64,000 nucleotides of DNA from Aphelocoma coerulescens (Eukaryota > Chordata > Aves > Passeriformes > Corvidae). Position numbers and translations under genes: made by a program. Under the pieces are notes generated by a model. It was not told the origin of the DNA, searched no databases, and saw only the letters and a program-made list of their open reading frames with translations. The stretch covers positions 14,936,001 through 15,000,000 of the forward strand of contig NC_091017.1 in NCBI RefSeq assembly GCF_041296385.1, read 5' to 3'. Positions 39,399 through 53,400 of this stretch are shown piece after piece; the first letter of the stretch is position 1, and every line of letters starts with the position of its first letter.

Positions 39399-42300
39399 GG
39401 TACTTAGGGATCATACATGGTTGATTCATGCTGGAGCACCAGGATCAGAATAACACTGTGTGTCTCACTGGTGCTATCAGTTAGCACCAGCTCTCGGGAC
39501 TCTGCTTTGCTACTGCTCATGCTCTCCAGCAGAAAAGGTCAACAACTACATGAGCCCACTATGCCCCCGCCAGGGCATCAGGCCCTAGTGTCTCCCAGGA
39601 AGCTGCTCTGTGTAGCTTGGTCCCAGTGCTGCAGGGACACAGAGATTTAGGCAGCCTGTGGCAAGGATTTGCCTGCAGTTTCCCAGGCTCGGGGCAGCAT
39701 GCAGAAGGCTCACGGACCTCCTGTGCTGGTCCATCTGGCTCAGACTGAAAGGTGCTGCAGGGCTGCTGCCCATCTGGGCTGGGTGTCTCACCCCTAGAAT
39801 TGCCACGGCATATCACACCCCAAGACTGATGGACTCTGGCGGTGCTCTGGGGATCTAGGGCTCGGCATGATTGCCTGGCAAATGAAGAGGGTGGTTTTGG
39901 GGTCTCGCCACTAGCAGGGTTGGAGCTAAGGAGTTTGCAGCCTCGGCATAGTGCCCAGGTACCTCCATCCTCAATCCTGACCACGCCCTTGTCCAAACGA
40001 TTAAGCAACATCCTTAAGCAAGGGCTGGGCACCATCTAGTGGAGTAAAAAGCCTGTTGCTGGGAATCTTTTGTGCCTGTTGAATGATGCCCAGCTTTGCC
40101 TAATGCTGGCGTGGGCACTGCTGCCCTCTTGTCCCACTGCTTCCCCGAGGTCCTAGGGAGCCCTGCCTGAACGGCAAGGTCAGGTGTAAAACTGGCTAGT
40201 TCAGGTGTAAATGGCATACATTTGTAAACCAGCATTACTTCCTTGCACAGTTGCTGCTAAAGCACCTGGAATTTTTGTGCTGTGATTCTGGCTCTACATC
40301 TGGGATGATATGGTATTTTGGGATGCTCATCCCAAGCCCCCTGCTCAGCACCACAATGGTGCCTGGCTCTGCTCTTGCAAAACTCACCTGCCAAATCGCA
40401 CAAGTGGCCACTGAACAAAAAACTGCAAGTTTCTCTAGGAAAGGGTTTTCCCAGAGTATTGGAGCGAAGCGGGGAGCTGGTCTCTCCTTGCAGTGAAGGG
40501 TGAGCAGATGAGGGCTGTCAGGGTGGGAGTTGGCAGGGTGACACTGCCCACCCCTCATGCTTAAACACCCACAGCAAGCTTACAGCTGGGTTAGAGGTAG
40601 TCACCAGGTCTGGGAGGTGTTCCTCTGTGGCCCTTTGCTCTTTGGCTCTGCTGAGCTGTGTGTTTTTGAAGATTTAATTTAGACTTTTAATAAGTATACA
40701 TTTATTTTCTGTTCTGTTTCTGTTGGTCTTTGTTTTTTAATCAAGGGCAACAGTGATTTATCTACAGGTGTTTCTTCACACTGAGACAGCAGAGGCTGCT
40801 GCTGAAGGGATTTAGGGTCTTTCATCCCACCCTGTAAGTTAGTGAACCCAAGTGAAGAGTGATATGTACCTTCTGAGGGTACAGAACAAAAAATAAATTG
40901 CCCCTAACAATCCCAGCTACTCTTATGAATGCTAATTGTGGGCATGTGGCCAGGCAAGTATGGGTACACACTGCTTCTTCAGGCCAGCGAGGTTGCAAAG
41001 AAGTGCTGAAATGCTTTTTGAAAGAAGTCTAAAAACCAATGAGGAGCTTTGAGGACCCATTCAAATGACGTTTTGAATGGTATGTTTTCAGGTACAGAGC
41101 TCGATGCTGGCTGTATGGAGGGGGCAGGCGTTGCCCATCACAAATAACTCTTCTCAGATTCTTTCACAGTGTGGCAGCAGCGGGCACAGCCCAGAGAGAC
41201 AAGGGTGTCTTCCCTGTTGTAGCATCATGGTTTTTCAGAAGGGGGCAAAAGCAGACAGAGGGAGCAGCTGAAAGCAGCATCTCTCGAAAGAGAAGGAGCA
41301 CAGCTACAGGGCAGTAATGATTTTCCTCCTCACCTGCTGTAGTTACTCAGTGAGACCCATCTTCATCCCACACCAAAGACCAGGGATTGAGAGGGACTGA
41401 AATACTGTGCACACCCCCAGAAAACCCCTCCTCCCAGTGCTCAGCCTTCCTGCTCCTAAGCTGGCAGCCAAGGCTGGGCAACTGGAGAGGGCCTGAGCAC
41501 ATCCAGGTTTTTGGAGGATGGAAGATACCCGGAAGCCTCAATCCATTGCCTAGAGAAGCACTTATTGACATTGAGGAGGGTGCGAAGCAGCCCCGGCAAT
41601 AAGAAACTTACCTGGGTTTTTCTTCTGCAGAAGAAGCCACACAGTACTGCCGACCATCAGGGGGCTTCAAAAATGTTTTCACTTACTCTGAACAGTCTCT
41701 AATAGACCATCCACCAGCACTTCTCTCTAAACATTTTGGGAAACATGCTCTGAAGTCACAACCATTACTATAACCAAGCAAAGGCACATTTTGACACATG
41801 GAGTGAAATGCAAATCTCAGTGAGATTAGTAAAAAATATTATTAGCTGCTCTTATAATCTGTTTGGGACCTCTTTTGGTAATCCTTGCCTATTTCCCTGC
41901 ATCCTCATAGTGGATTTAGAGGGACTGGTCTGCAGGGTTGTTTGGGGAGCAATTGCCCTGCAGTTGGATACTTGGGTGTATGGCATCCTACCTACATTCA
42001 CTCTCCTTGAATTACTTTATGGGCCTTGCTCTGATCATCAGGGTGCCCTTGACTTGGGAGAGTACAGAGCTGACAATCCCTGGCCAGTGAAATGTGGGTT
42101 TCTCACTTCCTGAGGTTCTCTGGAAAAAAACTCTCCTGCCAAAAAATCCTGGCAAACTGTAGCCATCGTGTGAAAATCCTGATGCCATTCTTCCAGGTGA
42201 TTAATATACCAAGCCAGTCAGTCTGGGTTCATCTTAGGCTGCTAGCTATAATTAATCTTTTAAGTTTGGGAAGTTGATAGATACGAACTTCTGTCATGAA

Positions 42301-43680
42301 ATGGAATGGCAAGGGGTGTTTCAGAGATCTTACACCTTGCTTCAAAGCTGGCCTGCATGGGAGGAGATAAAATAGGTATGTGGCCTTTTCAGCTTCCCTG
42401 CAATGGGCAGAGAAGGGGCAGGAGCTGTATCTCCCTCCCACCACTAAGTGATGAATATTTTCAATAGTGCCTTTAATTAAAAAGTGTTGGGCCTTACAAT
42501 AAAGTCTTCCAGCCCCCTGTTGCCATTGTCCAGCAGTGATGAGGAAGATCAAGCCTGACAGACTTCAAATGTTTGGCTTACTAAAAACTGACCCTCCTTT
42601 TCCTCACTGCTCCCTCCTCCCTTATCCCCATTGACACATTCCTGTTAAAAGCCATACAATTTCTCCCCAAAATACAAGTGGGGCTGAGTCCACTCAGCCA
42701 ACCTCAGCTGTACATGTAGAGTGAGTGAACAAGCTCCCTGCCTTAACACATGGGATATTTCATATGCCAGTAAATCCACTTGTGCTTCATCTCAGCTTAA
42801 ACACTCCTGCTTTCCAAAATTGTTGGGTCCAAAGGGCAGAGTTTTAGATAATAAAAATCCTAAAGGAGATTTAATGCTTGAAATAAAAGTGCTAAGGTGC
42901 TAGAGCAACTCCAAATATGTATTTAATATATGAATAAGTACCTTGTGCCAGGCACTGAATATGACAAATGAAGGGTGTGAGTACGATGACCCAAACCAGC
43001 CTTTGCTTCAATTTCCAGACACAGGACTGAGAAAAATGGGAAAGTCATCCCCATCCATCTTTAAACACTCAACACTTTGCCAATTACCTAAAAGCAACAG
43101 TTGTATCAATGAGAAATTATTTTAAGAAATGATCCTACTCATGTAGAGTATGAGCTGAAAATATCCGTATGCTATCCATAGCACTGATGAATTTGCACCA
43201 TCCTCCCCACACCCAAAAGCACCCACAGGACCAGGGGATGAAGAGCATCCCTGTATCCAGCAGAGCTGGCAGGGGTTTGCTGCTGCTCTCAGGAGCGCCA
43301 GCCAAACCCTTTGAATGCAGATCCAGTGGCAGACTGGCTAGAAGAAAAACTGAATTTTGATTTCACTCTTCTTGCTGTGTTGCCTTTCATAGTAGAGCAG
43401 GCCTCAAGAGGAAGGTGCTATCCCCAGGAGCAGAGCAAATCTCTTCCCAATCCTCTTGCGAAATGCTCAGCAGAGGAATAGTTGAACACCTGAAAACTTC
43501 AAGACTTCAGAGGCTTTAAATAAGAATATAAATTGCTAGACTTTCACCAGTTTAGAAATAAACCCAACCCAGCACCAAAATCTTTTGTTTTAATTTTAAT
43601 TTCTATTTACTGGGGATTAAAGTTAAAACAGCTTCATGAGAGTTTTCAGCCACAGACTAAAAACATGGAGGAGAAGAGAA
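39399..43680. other. intergenic between MEPE and the RNF4-like gene, no gene seen
   Basis: About 4.3 kb with no exon, RNA or mobile element that I can support. Open frames are short and unrelated to known families. Confidence 0.5.
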
Positions 43681-43681
43681 G

Positions 43682-43820
43682 CTGTGGATGCCTGTCCCTG
43701 GAAGGCCAGGCTGGCCAGGGTCCTGTGCACCCTGATGTGGTGGATGGTGCCCCTGCCCATGGCAGGAGATTGGAACCAGCTGATATTTAAGGCCCCTTCC
43801 AAGCCAAAGCATTCTGGGAA
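43682..43820 (+). mobile_element. degenerate CR1 fragment, sense
   Basis: Divergent CR1 3' region: GTGGATGCCTGTCCCTGGAAG, AAGGCCAGGCTGGCCAGGG, AAGGCCCCTTCCAAGCCAAAGC and a final ATTCTGGGAAACC. It is older than the other copies by eye. Confidence 0.75.
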
Positions 43821-44420
43821 ACCATGCGGGTGCTTCTGCTACAGTTAATAGAATGTTGCCACCACCAAACTGTTGCCACGAGGATTCCATCCCAGGGCAC
43901 CCAGGTAACCGGGGGTCCGTTGAGTCAGTTGATGGATCCTCTGCCGGGAAGCAGACACACAGTGTCCGTCTCCTCTGCATTGTGTCCATCTTCTCCATCC
44001 CCAGTGGGAACAGAAGGTGATTTGCTGACATTTGTGAGAAAAACTCTTGACTGGCTGCACACGTAAGTGTAGATTATTTTTTAAGAGGTTTCTGATGCTG
44101 AGGGGCTGTTCTGGGCTGCTGGCCCAGCTGCAGGTGTCTGAGGCTCCAGTACTGAACTGGTACAGAAACTGGTGACTCGGGGATGGGAATCCTGGAGCAG
44201 GGGTAGTATTTAAGAGAACAGGTATTCCAGATAGGTAATCTCCTCTCTTCTCTACTGGTAGGTTTGGAAGAACATCGTTCTCTGACCTCTGGAAATCAGG
44301 GCTTTGTAGCAGTGTGCTCCCTAAAGGAATCTAAGGGATCAATCGCTGTAGCTTCTCTGACATTCCTCCTCTGGTGCCTGTCCCGCTTACTCTTGCAGTG
44401 GTTTTAGGTCACAAAACACC

Positions 44421-47400
44421 ATGAGCACAGTGAGTACTTTACTTTTCAATGCAGATCTGATTCCTAAAACACGTTGTCTGGGGTGCTTCCAGAAAGGATT
44501 TAAAGAGTTTGTAGCAAATTCACCGGAACAGAAGCCCATTAAGACTTTATGTAACTTCACATTTTGGGAGACTGAAGATTTTGAATCTCCCTGGGTGCTA
44601 ACAATATTTCAGAAATGCTTACAGTGCGAACAATGACCTGATAAAATTGTAAACTGGTCTCCTCATTTTCAAGCCTTTGAGCTGGGCTTTTTCTTGGTGA
44701 GACAGCTCGTAAGAGATCAGGGGATGCCTTTTCCTTGATGTGATACAATGCACTCAGGGAGGAATGACCTGTAGCACAATTTGATGCTTATTCTAGCCTT
44801 TGCATGAGTGTTTTCTGTACCCTCATGCTTTCATTGCTGTTGCAAAAATGAGGGCCATGTTACCCTTACTCCCACAGAAAATGCTAAGGCTTTGCTTCCT
44901 CTTAGAATCAGCGAAAGCGCCGTCGAGGAGTAGATGATTCCGGTCAAGCTCAGAAATGGAGGAGGCTGATGGCTTCTAGCATGGGTGAAGCTTCAGAGCC
45001 AGAGCCAGCAGACCTTGAAGAAAGTGGTACACTTTCTTTTGAGCTTGGTAAGAAAAAAACTGCTTCTGGAGGGTTGGGGTCCAACCAAATGTGTGTGTTT
45101 GCCAGTTTCTAGGCCCTTTAGTGGGGAGGAAGGGAAACCTGGGATTTTAGGAAGCACCTAGTATGGCACCTCTAAACAGCAAGGCTCCTGACAAGCACAT
45201 GGGTTTGTTACTGAGCTGCGATACATTTGCACTAGTGGGATACAGCTACAATAGCTGTGTTGCAAAGGTCCAAGTGCTGCTCAAACACCTGAATGTCTAC
45301 TCTGAGCAGCTGGCACTTTGCCCAGCTGCCACTACGCAGGGTGGCAAACTAAGGTTGGGATCTCCCAAGCTGGAAGCAGATAAGCAACAGATTAGCTGTG
45401 CCCCATCCCTCAAGGGAACATGTACAGTATGATACTGTAAAATTAGGATACCTGCTATGATTCCAGCTTTGGTTTGGGTTTTTTCCAGTGTGATAAACAT
45501 TCCTTGATGTTAGATGACTCTTATGTTGGTGTGTACCTCCTGCAAGCTGCTGTCATCCAGCAGAACTGTGTGAGGAGTGCAGCCACTGTTCCTTGGGCTG
45601 GTAATGCTCTCCTGTGGACTGTTGAGAGTAAAGTTTGAGTGAAATGTTGGACACATTCCTGAAGAGAAGAGACTCAGGGCATAGTTGAATCCTACCTCAG
45701 CCTGTTTTGCTAGGGCTGCCCATTTCATTCCTCTGCAATTTCTGATCTTGATTCTAACATTCTGGTTTTCAGCTGGTGAAGAATTCATAGGTGTCACAGC
45801 TGACTCTCCTGAGTCTGAAGACATCAACCTAACTGGAAATGATTTTGGCAATGTTGTGGTAAGTAGTGAATGACACACTTCTCTCCATCTCACAGTCAAA
45901 TTAGTTTTCTCTTGTGCTGTTAGGCCTGTCTTCTGGCATCCAAATTGTCTGCCATTCAGGGCTGAAACACAGCTCTGACTTACCTACTTTAGAGAGAGCT
46001 CCCAGTCAACCCCAAATACACCTGTGGATGCATCAGCATCTCTGAGTATCACTTGCAGACTGTGGAAGAGTAATTTAAAAGACCTTGTTGCTCAAAAACT
46101 TGGGGAGAATGTTTAGCAATCATGGGAAATGGAACAGAAGGAGCCAATTTAAAGCTGAAGCTGTTATAGAGATACACATGTTATAGGTCAGTGATTTAAA
46201 GAAAACAAAAATATGAGAGGACAGGAAGCCTTTGATTTCCCAAATATGAAGTGTTTAGCTGCAACATTGGTTTGAGGTACTCCTGTCACTGAGGTACCAA
46301 GCACAACTCTAGCTGGCTGGGGTACAAACTGTTTATTACTCCCAATAAGTATTTAAAGTTTATTAATCCAGTTCTATTTATTACTTCAAGAAGTATTTTA
46401 AAAAGATGCAGCCTACAGGGTAGTTTATCCCTTGAGTTTGGGATGCCACCGCTGCCGTGCATAGCAGAAACATGCAGCAGGAATAGGAAAAGGCCTTGAA
46501 CTTTATGGAAGAATCTGCATAACCCAGCTCCAATTCTGCAAAAATAAGAGTGGGTTTGGGGTTGGGTCTTTTCTTCAGCAGCTGTTCATCTCATACTAAG
46601 GCTTTATGACTATCACAGCTGAATTTGCCCATTTGTGGGAGAAAGAGGGAAAGAAACACTTCCACCTAAATCCAGTCAGGGAACTGAAACAGATGAGCAG
46701 GGTTGAAGGTGTTCAGGAGATTCCTAAGTTACCTCTGTTTCCAACCCGTTCTAGCAGGGGGAGCAGAACGAGCAGCACCCACTTGTTTCCAGAGCAGTAG
46801 ATGAGTTGATCATGCTACCGGCAAGTGTTGATGATGTGGAACCATCATCATCACTTGCCAGTGATGATGGGTCACCACCAAGAGACATGGGATCATCACC
46901 AAGAGACAGTGATGATTGGTCACCACCAGGAGACGTGGGATTATCACCAAGAGACAGTGATGATTGGTCACCACCAGGAGACGTGGGATCATCACCAAGA
47001 GACAGTGATGATTGGTTACCACCAGGAGACGTGGGATTATCACCAAGAGACAGTGATGATTGGTTACCACCAGGAGACATGGGATCATCACCAAGAGACA
47101 GTGATGATTGGTCACCACCAAGAGACATGGGATCATCACCAAGAGACAGTGATGATTGGTTACCACCAGGAGACGTGGGATCATCACCAAGAGACAGTGA
47201 TGATTGGTTACCACCAGGAGACGTGGGATCATCACCAAGAGACAGTGATGATTGGTTACCACCAGGAGACGTGGGATTATCACCAAGAGACAGTGATGAT
47301 TGGTCACCACCAGGAGACATGGGATCATCACCAAGAGACAGTGATGATTGGTCACCACCAAGAGACATGGGATCATCACCAAGAGACAGTGATGATTGGT

Positions 47401-50400
47401 CACCACCAGGAGACGTGGGATTATCACCAAGAGACAGTGATGATTGGTTACCACCAGGAGACGTGGGATTATCACCAAGAGACAGTGATGATTGGTTACC
47501 ACCAGGAGACGTGGGATTATCACCAAGAGACAGTGATGATTGGTCACCACCAGGAGACATGGGATCATCACCAAGAGACAGTGATGATTGGTTACCACCA
47601 GGAGACGTGGGATTATCACCAAGAGACAGTGATGATTGGTCACCACCAGGAGACATGGGATCATCACCAAGAGACAGTGATGATTGGTCACCACCAAGAG
47701 ACATGGGATCATCACCAAGAGACAGTGATGATTGGTCACCACCAGGAGACGTGGGATCATCACCAAGAGACAGTGATGATTGGTCACCACCAGGAGACGT
47801 GGGATCATCACCAAGAGACAGTGATGGGTATGTGAGAGATAAAGTGTATCTCTAAAGTCTAATTTCTGGCATAGGGTAGAAAGAGTTTTTTGTCAAGTTT
47901 TTGGGTTCTGCTTAATTCTGTGCAAAAACTTCAGACATAGAATATAATATCCTTTCTGGAAGAAAACTAAATAAAGACAAAAATCCTAGCAAAATCCAGC
48001 AGAAACCTTTATTCTCTGTTCATGAAGCCATTAACGAGTGTATTTATATCATGGCTTGAGATATGCTGAAATGCTTGCAGTACATAAAAGTTTTCTGAAT
48101 GATTGTGTTGCTGGGCTGGGATGTGTCTAAATCGGAGATGGGGATGTTTTAATTCCTGACATTTGATATATCAGTAACCCTTGATGTGTGGTGAAATTAA
48201 TGGCTGCATGTTCTTTCTGGTTGTGTTCTCTCTAGTACATGGTCATCAAGTACTGCTAGTTTCTCAAGCTGGACGGATGAGTTCTCAGAGGTAAGGATCC
48301 ATGAGTTGTCATAATTTCTGTTTTGTGGGAGGGGCATGAGGCAGAGAGGGAACTGCACAGCTCAGCTGGCCAGCATGGGATGCTGAGGGCAGCTGGCTTG
48401 AAGCACAGCCCTTGCTTTGAAGTTCCAAGTAGCTCATCCCTCCAAGTCACTTCTTGCTGGTGTGCACTGAGGGAGAAACCCCTGCCAAGGTGGCACTGGC
48501 AGATCTGTGGGTTCCTCACTATTCTAGCAGCTACTGACAGATTGCAGATACTCAAATCCTATTTGCCTGGTGCCCACAGAGCAGCAAACTGGAATTCTTT
48601 CCTCCCGATCCCTATCTGGTTTTCTTTCTTCATCAGCTCTTCACCCAATATGAATTTTTTGTGGTTAACATAACTGAATTTGCCTGTTTCGGGGAGAAAG
48701 AGGGAAAGATTTGCCTGCAGCCTAAATTCGGTTAGGGAACTGAAACGGGGGAGCAAGGAGGAGAGTTTTCAGATGTTTTTTAAGCTGCTACTCTTTCTGC
48801 TTTGTTGCAGCAGTGGGAGCAGTACCAGGAGCTTCCACTTCTCTCCACAGTAGTGGATGATTCAGTTGTACTACTGGCCGATGATGATGTTGAAGAACTG
48901 AGAGATAATGATGGGTATGTGACAGATAAATTGTCTCTCCAAAGTCTGATTTCTGACAGAGTAGCAACAGGTTTTTGCCAAGATTTTAGGTCCTGTTTGG
49001 TCCTGTACAAAACCTCATAGCTGGAATATAGTGGCCTGTATGGAGGAGAACTAAGTAAAAAACAAAACAAAACCGTAAAATCCATCAGAAACTTTTCTGT
49101 TCATGAAGACATTATTGATTGTATCTTACACTGTGGCTTGGGATATGCTGAAATATTTGCAGTACCTACAATTTCTTGGAATGCTAGTGTTGCTGGGCTG
49201 GGATGTTGCTAGATCAGAATAGGAGATACTTAATTTCTCATGTTTTATTTATCAGTAACCCTTGTTATGTGGTGAAAATAATGGCTGTATATTTTTCTTG
49301 TTCTGTCCACTCTACCCACAAGGCTCTTTGGTCCCCTTACAAGTGTGGTTCACGTGGATTGCTTCTTATGGGTAAGAATCCACATGTCATCATCCTTTCA
49401 TTTTCTGTGGGAGGAGAATAGGGCAGAGGGGGAGCTATGGAACTCATCTGGCTAATGGGCAGCTGGCTTGAAGCACAGCCCTTGCTTTGAAGTTCCAGTT
49501 TACACATCCCTCCAAGTCACTTCTTGGTGGTGTGTGTTGAGGGAGAAACCCTCATCAAGATGGCACTGCCAGATCTGTGGATTCCTCATTATTTAGCAGC
49601 AACTGACAGATTGCAGATATTCCAAGTCTTATTTGCCTGCTGCCCATAGAGAAGCAAACTGGAATTCCTTACTCCCAATCCCTGATGTGGTTTCCTTTCT
49701 TCAGCAGCTGTTCATCTAACACCAACTGTCTGTGGCTATCACAGATGAATTTGCCCATTTGGGGAAGAAAGAGGGGAAGAAACATGTACAGCCCAAATCC
49801 AGTCATGGAACTGGGGGAGCAGGGTGGAGAGTGTGTAGGTGGTTGGTGGTTCCTAAACTGCCTCTGTTTCTACCCTGTTGCAGAGGCTGGAGCAAAACCA
49901 GCAGCACCCACTTGCTTCCAGAGCAGCATATAATTCAGTCCTGCTACTGGCAAGTGATGATGAAGATGAAGGAAGAAACAGCAATAGGTATGTGAGGGAT
50001 AAAGTGTCTCTCTAAAGTCTAATTTCTGACATAGGGTGGAAAGAGTCTTTTGCTAAAGTTTGAGTTTGCTTAATATTATGCAAAAACTTCAGACCTAAAA
50101 TATAGTGGCCTGTCTGGGAGAGGACTACTTAAAAAAAAAAGAAATCCCAGCAAAATCCAGCAGAAACCTTTCTTCTCTGTTCATTGTTGGAAAAGGTCCG
50201 TGAACTGCGGCAGGGGGAGAAATTGCAGACCAGCCAATATGATTGATAAAAGCAAGCTCCCCTTATTAGCAATCCAGAGGCACTTATATAATATACCAGC
50301 TTGTTAACTCTTAAGTGGCTTAAAACCTATCAAAGCACATTTCTGCTTCTACATAATTAGAGTACATTGGCAAGCTTCTACTGGTTATGTTATGATTAAA

Positions 50401-53400
50401 AGAATTCAGAGTTCACCCTCCCTTCTCCTGGTCAGCACATCTTATCTGCACAGCTGCATCTCTTCAAAACTCCCTTTTTGTTTCTCAGGCCTGTTTCCCA
50501 CACAGGCACTTCTCATGGAGGGTTTTTCTCATGCAGGCCTTTTGCTTGCAGGCTTTGCTTGTACAGTTATTGATTTGTTCCCTTTATCAATAATCCATGT
50601 CCCTGATCCTCTAATCATTTTGCAACAGTTCATGAGGTCATTAATGAATGCATCTTACATAATGGCTTGAGATATGCTGAAATGCTTGCAGTATGTAGGA
50701 GCTTTTGGAATGATTGTGCCACTGGGCTGGGATGTCGCTAAATCGGAGACGGGGATGTTTTAATTTCTGTATCAGTAACCCTTGATGTATGGTGAAGTTA
50801 ACAGCTGCTGTTCTTTCTGGTTGTGTTCTCTCTAGTACATGGTCATCAAGTACTGCTAGTTTCTCAAGCTGGACGGATGAGTTCTCAGAGGTAAGGATCC
50901 ATGAGTTGTCATAATTTCTGTTTTGTGGGAGGGGCATGAGGCAGAGAGGGAACTGCACAGCTCAGCTGGCCAGCATGGGATGCTGAGGGCAGCTGGCTTG
51001 AAGCACAGCCTTTGCTTTGAAGTTCCAAGTAGCTCATCCCTCCAAGTCACTTCTTGCTGGTGTGCACTGAGGGAGAAACCCCTGCCAAGGTGGCACTGGC
51101 AGATCTGTGGGTTCCTCATTATTCTAGCAGCTACTGACAGATTGCAGATACTCAAATCCTATTTGCCTGGTGCCCACAGAGCAGCAAACTGGAATTCTTT
51201 CCACCCAAGCCACTTTGGTTTCTCCTCTTCTTCTTTTTCTTTTCTTCAGTTCATCTAATATGAATTTTCCTGTTTGGGGAAAATTGAGGGAAAGAAACAC
51301 CTCCACCTAAATCCACTTTGAGAACTGAAAAGGGAGGAGGGAGGAGAGTGTTCAGGTGGTTCCTAAGCTGCCTCTGATTCTACCTTGTTCCAGCAGTGGG
51401 GAGAGAACCAACAGCAACCTCTTATTTGTTTTCAGGGCAGCAGCTGTTTGGCTACTACTTTTAATATTCTTAACCAAAATTAGATGGCTATAGCCTAAAA
51501 TTCTTCATCTGTTTTGCTGCAATTGTTTTGCTGACCTGCTGTTGGGTGTGTAGCACCAGGGCTGCACAACAAAGTCTAATTGTATTTTCTTTTTTCTCTT
51601 TTCCCATATGCGCTGATGCAAGCTTCTTGAAGGTGAGTTTACATTTTATAGCTGATAATGGAATTGTTATAAATATAATCATTAGTTTTTCTATGTCATT
51701 TCCAACCATCTTGAGCGGCAGGGATTGAAACTGCATTTAGCAAAAGGCAAAGGACAGTGTTAAAGCCTCTGGCCAGTGTGTTAGAGAATGGATCCCATCT
51801 GTGTCTGATAGCTGCTATCAAACACAGTGAAAAATCCCCACAACAGAAGTTGTAGCTAAATACTTATGTAGAAAGAAACTTTAATTTGGTGGCATTTTCT
51901 GTTATTTTAATTGATTAGTGCTTGATTATTTTTACATGTATACAGGAGCTGCAGAGATCACTGTTGCATGTGTATTCTGAGAATTAAAAAGCAAACAGCA
52001 GTTCTCACCCTTTGGGTGTTACAGACCAGGCCATTAAAAATTGCTCTCCTTTGAATTGTATGTGTTATAATTTTCAAATTATAGACCCTGTTAGTAAGAA
52101 TTGTGTGAGGGAGCTTCCCTTTATAAGGCAGATTTGTTCACAGGTAGTGTAACTTGTGAAACATATGACACTGAGCATCTCTCAGGTAACATTTTTAGAT
52201 GTTTGTAAGGTGAATAGAGCAAATGTTTTGTGTTGGTCTGTAGCAGAATAGTCACAATGTGTGGAAGGTTCAGCCTCAGTATTTAGGGAAGTAGCTTGTT
52301 TAAGATTGCTTTGAACCCAGTTGAATAGGGTCCGTTTCAAATAGGAACCATTACAGGCCACTTATAATAGCACATTCCGAAAACAGTTCTGGGGGAAAGA
52401 GTAAATAATAGATCTAAGTTATCAAAATTAAATTGCAGAGTGTGAACAACAAAGAAGCCTGTCAGACAGCTCTGTATGGAGTAATGATGATGGAGATGAA
52501 GCAACAGATAGTGATGTGTCTGTGACTGATTCTGCATCTGAAGAAGAGGATTTATCAGAAGAGGACATGGAAAGTTCAGAGTATGTATGCCCCATGACTA
52601 CCAAACATTGAATTTTGACTTTTGTTTTTCATACAGACAAGATTAAGTTTTACTGCTGTGGCCTGGCTTATCTTTGAAACCTTCACTTACTCTACTTATT
52701 TCCCTCTCTCAATGACAACCACATCCCGTGCTGCATGATGATCAAATGATACCATTTTTACTTTGGGAGAGTAAGGCAGCCCAAGGCAGATGGACAACCT
52801 TGCATGCAACCTTAAAGACAAGTTTGGGGGTATAGCAAGAAAGGGTGATTAGTCACAGGCCATAGCTCACAATGCATTGCATTTTATTTTCATGCCAGGC
52901 TCTAGTAGAGCTGTTAGATAAGGAACTATTTTCATTGGTATTGATGGCTTAGCAGCGGACGGACAAATTCTGTGCAGGTTTTAATAAAGCTGGTGTGCTT
53001 TGAGCCTTTTGGATTACTAAAAGGCAACATAGGAGAGAAGTTAATACAAAAAAGGCATGATTTTTTCCTTTGATCTCAAGCTTCTCTGTTACAGCATGTG
53101 CCTTCCTGCTCTGTGTAGGTGAGGCTGAAGAGCAGCACTTAACACTGAGCAAAGGGTCCTTCTTGTCAGAGCTGTCTGCAGTCTCACTGTAGTGTCAGAC
53201 CTTGTTCCATTCTAGAAGTGATGCTTTCCAGAGGACGGCTCGATGCTTTAGCTACAAAGCTGTTATTGATGTCCCGTTGGACATAAATGCTGCCATACAT
53301 AGTCTGCCTGGTGCTGGAGGCTGCTGATACTTCAAATCCTAGAGCAGGGTGCCTGACTGCATCCTCCTCCCAATGAAAACCAAGATGCTGTTTCCTTTGG

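Noticed and set aside
46751..47835. Several overlapping frames on both strands through the 48-bp array
   Set aside because: A 48-base unit is divisible by three, so frames stay open automatically. Only the + frame with RNF4-like splice borders is coherent.
46806..47855. The array as a CRISPR or satellite locus
   Set aside because: There are no unique spacers, the repeats are contiguous and coding, and the context is a vertebrate gene.
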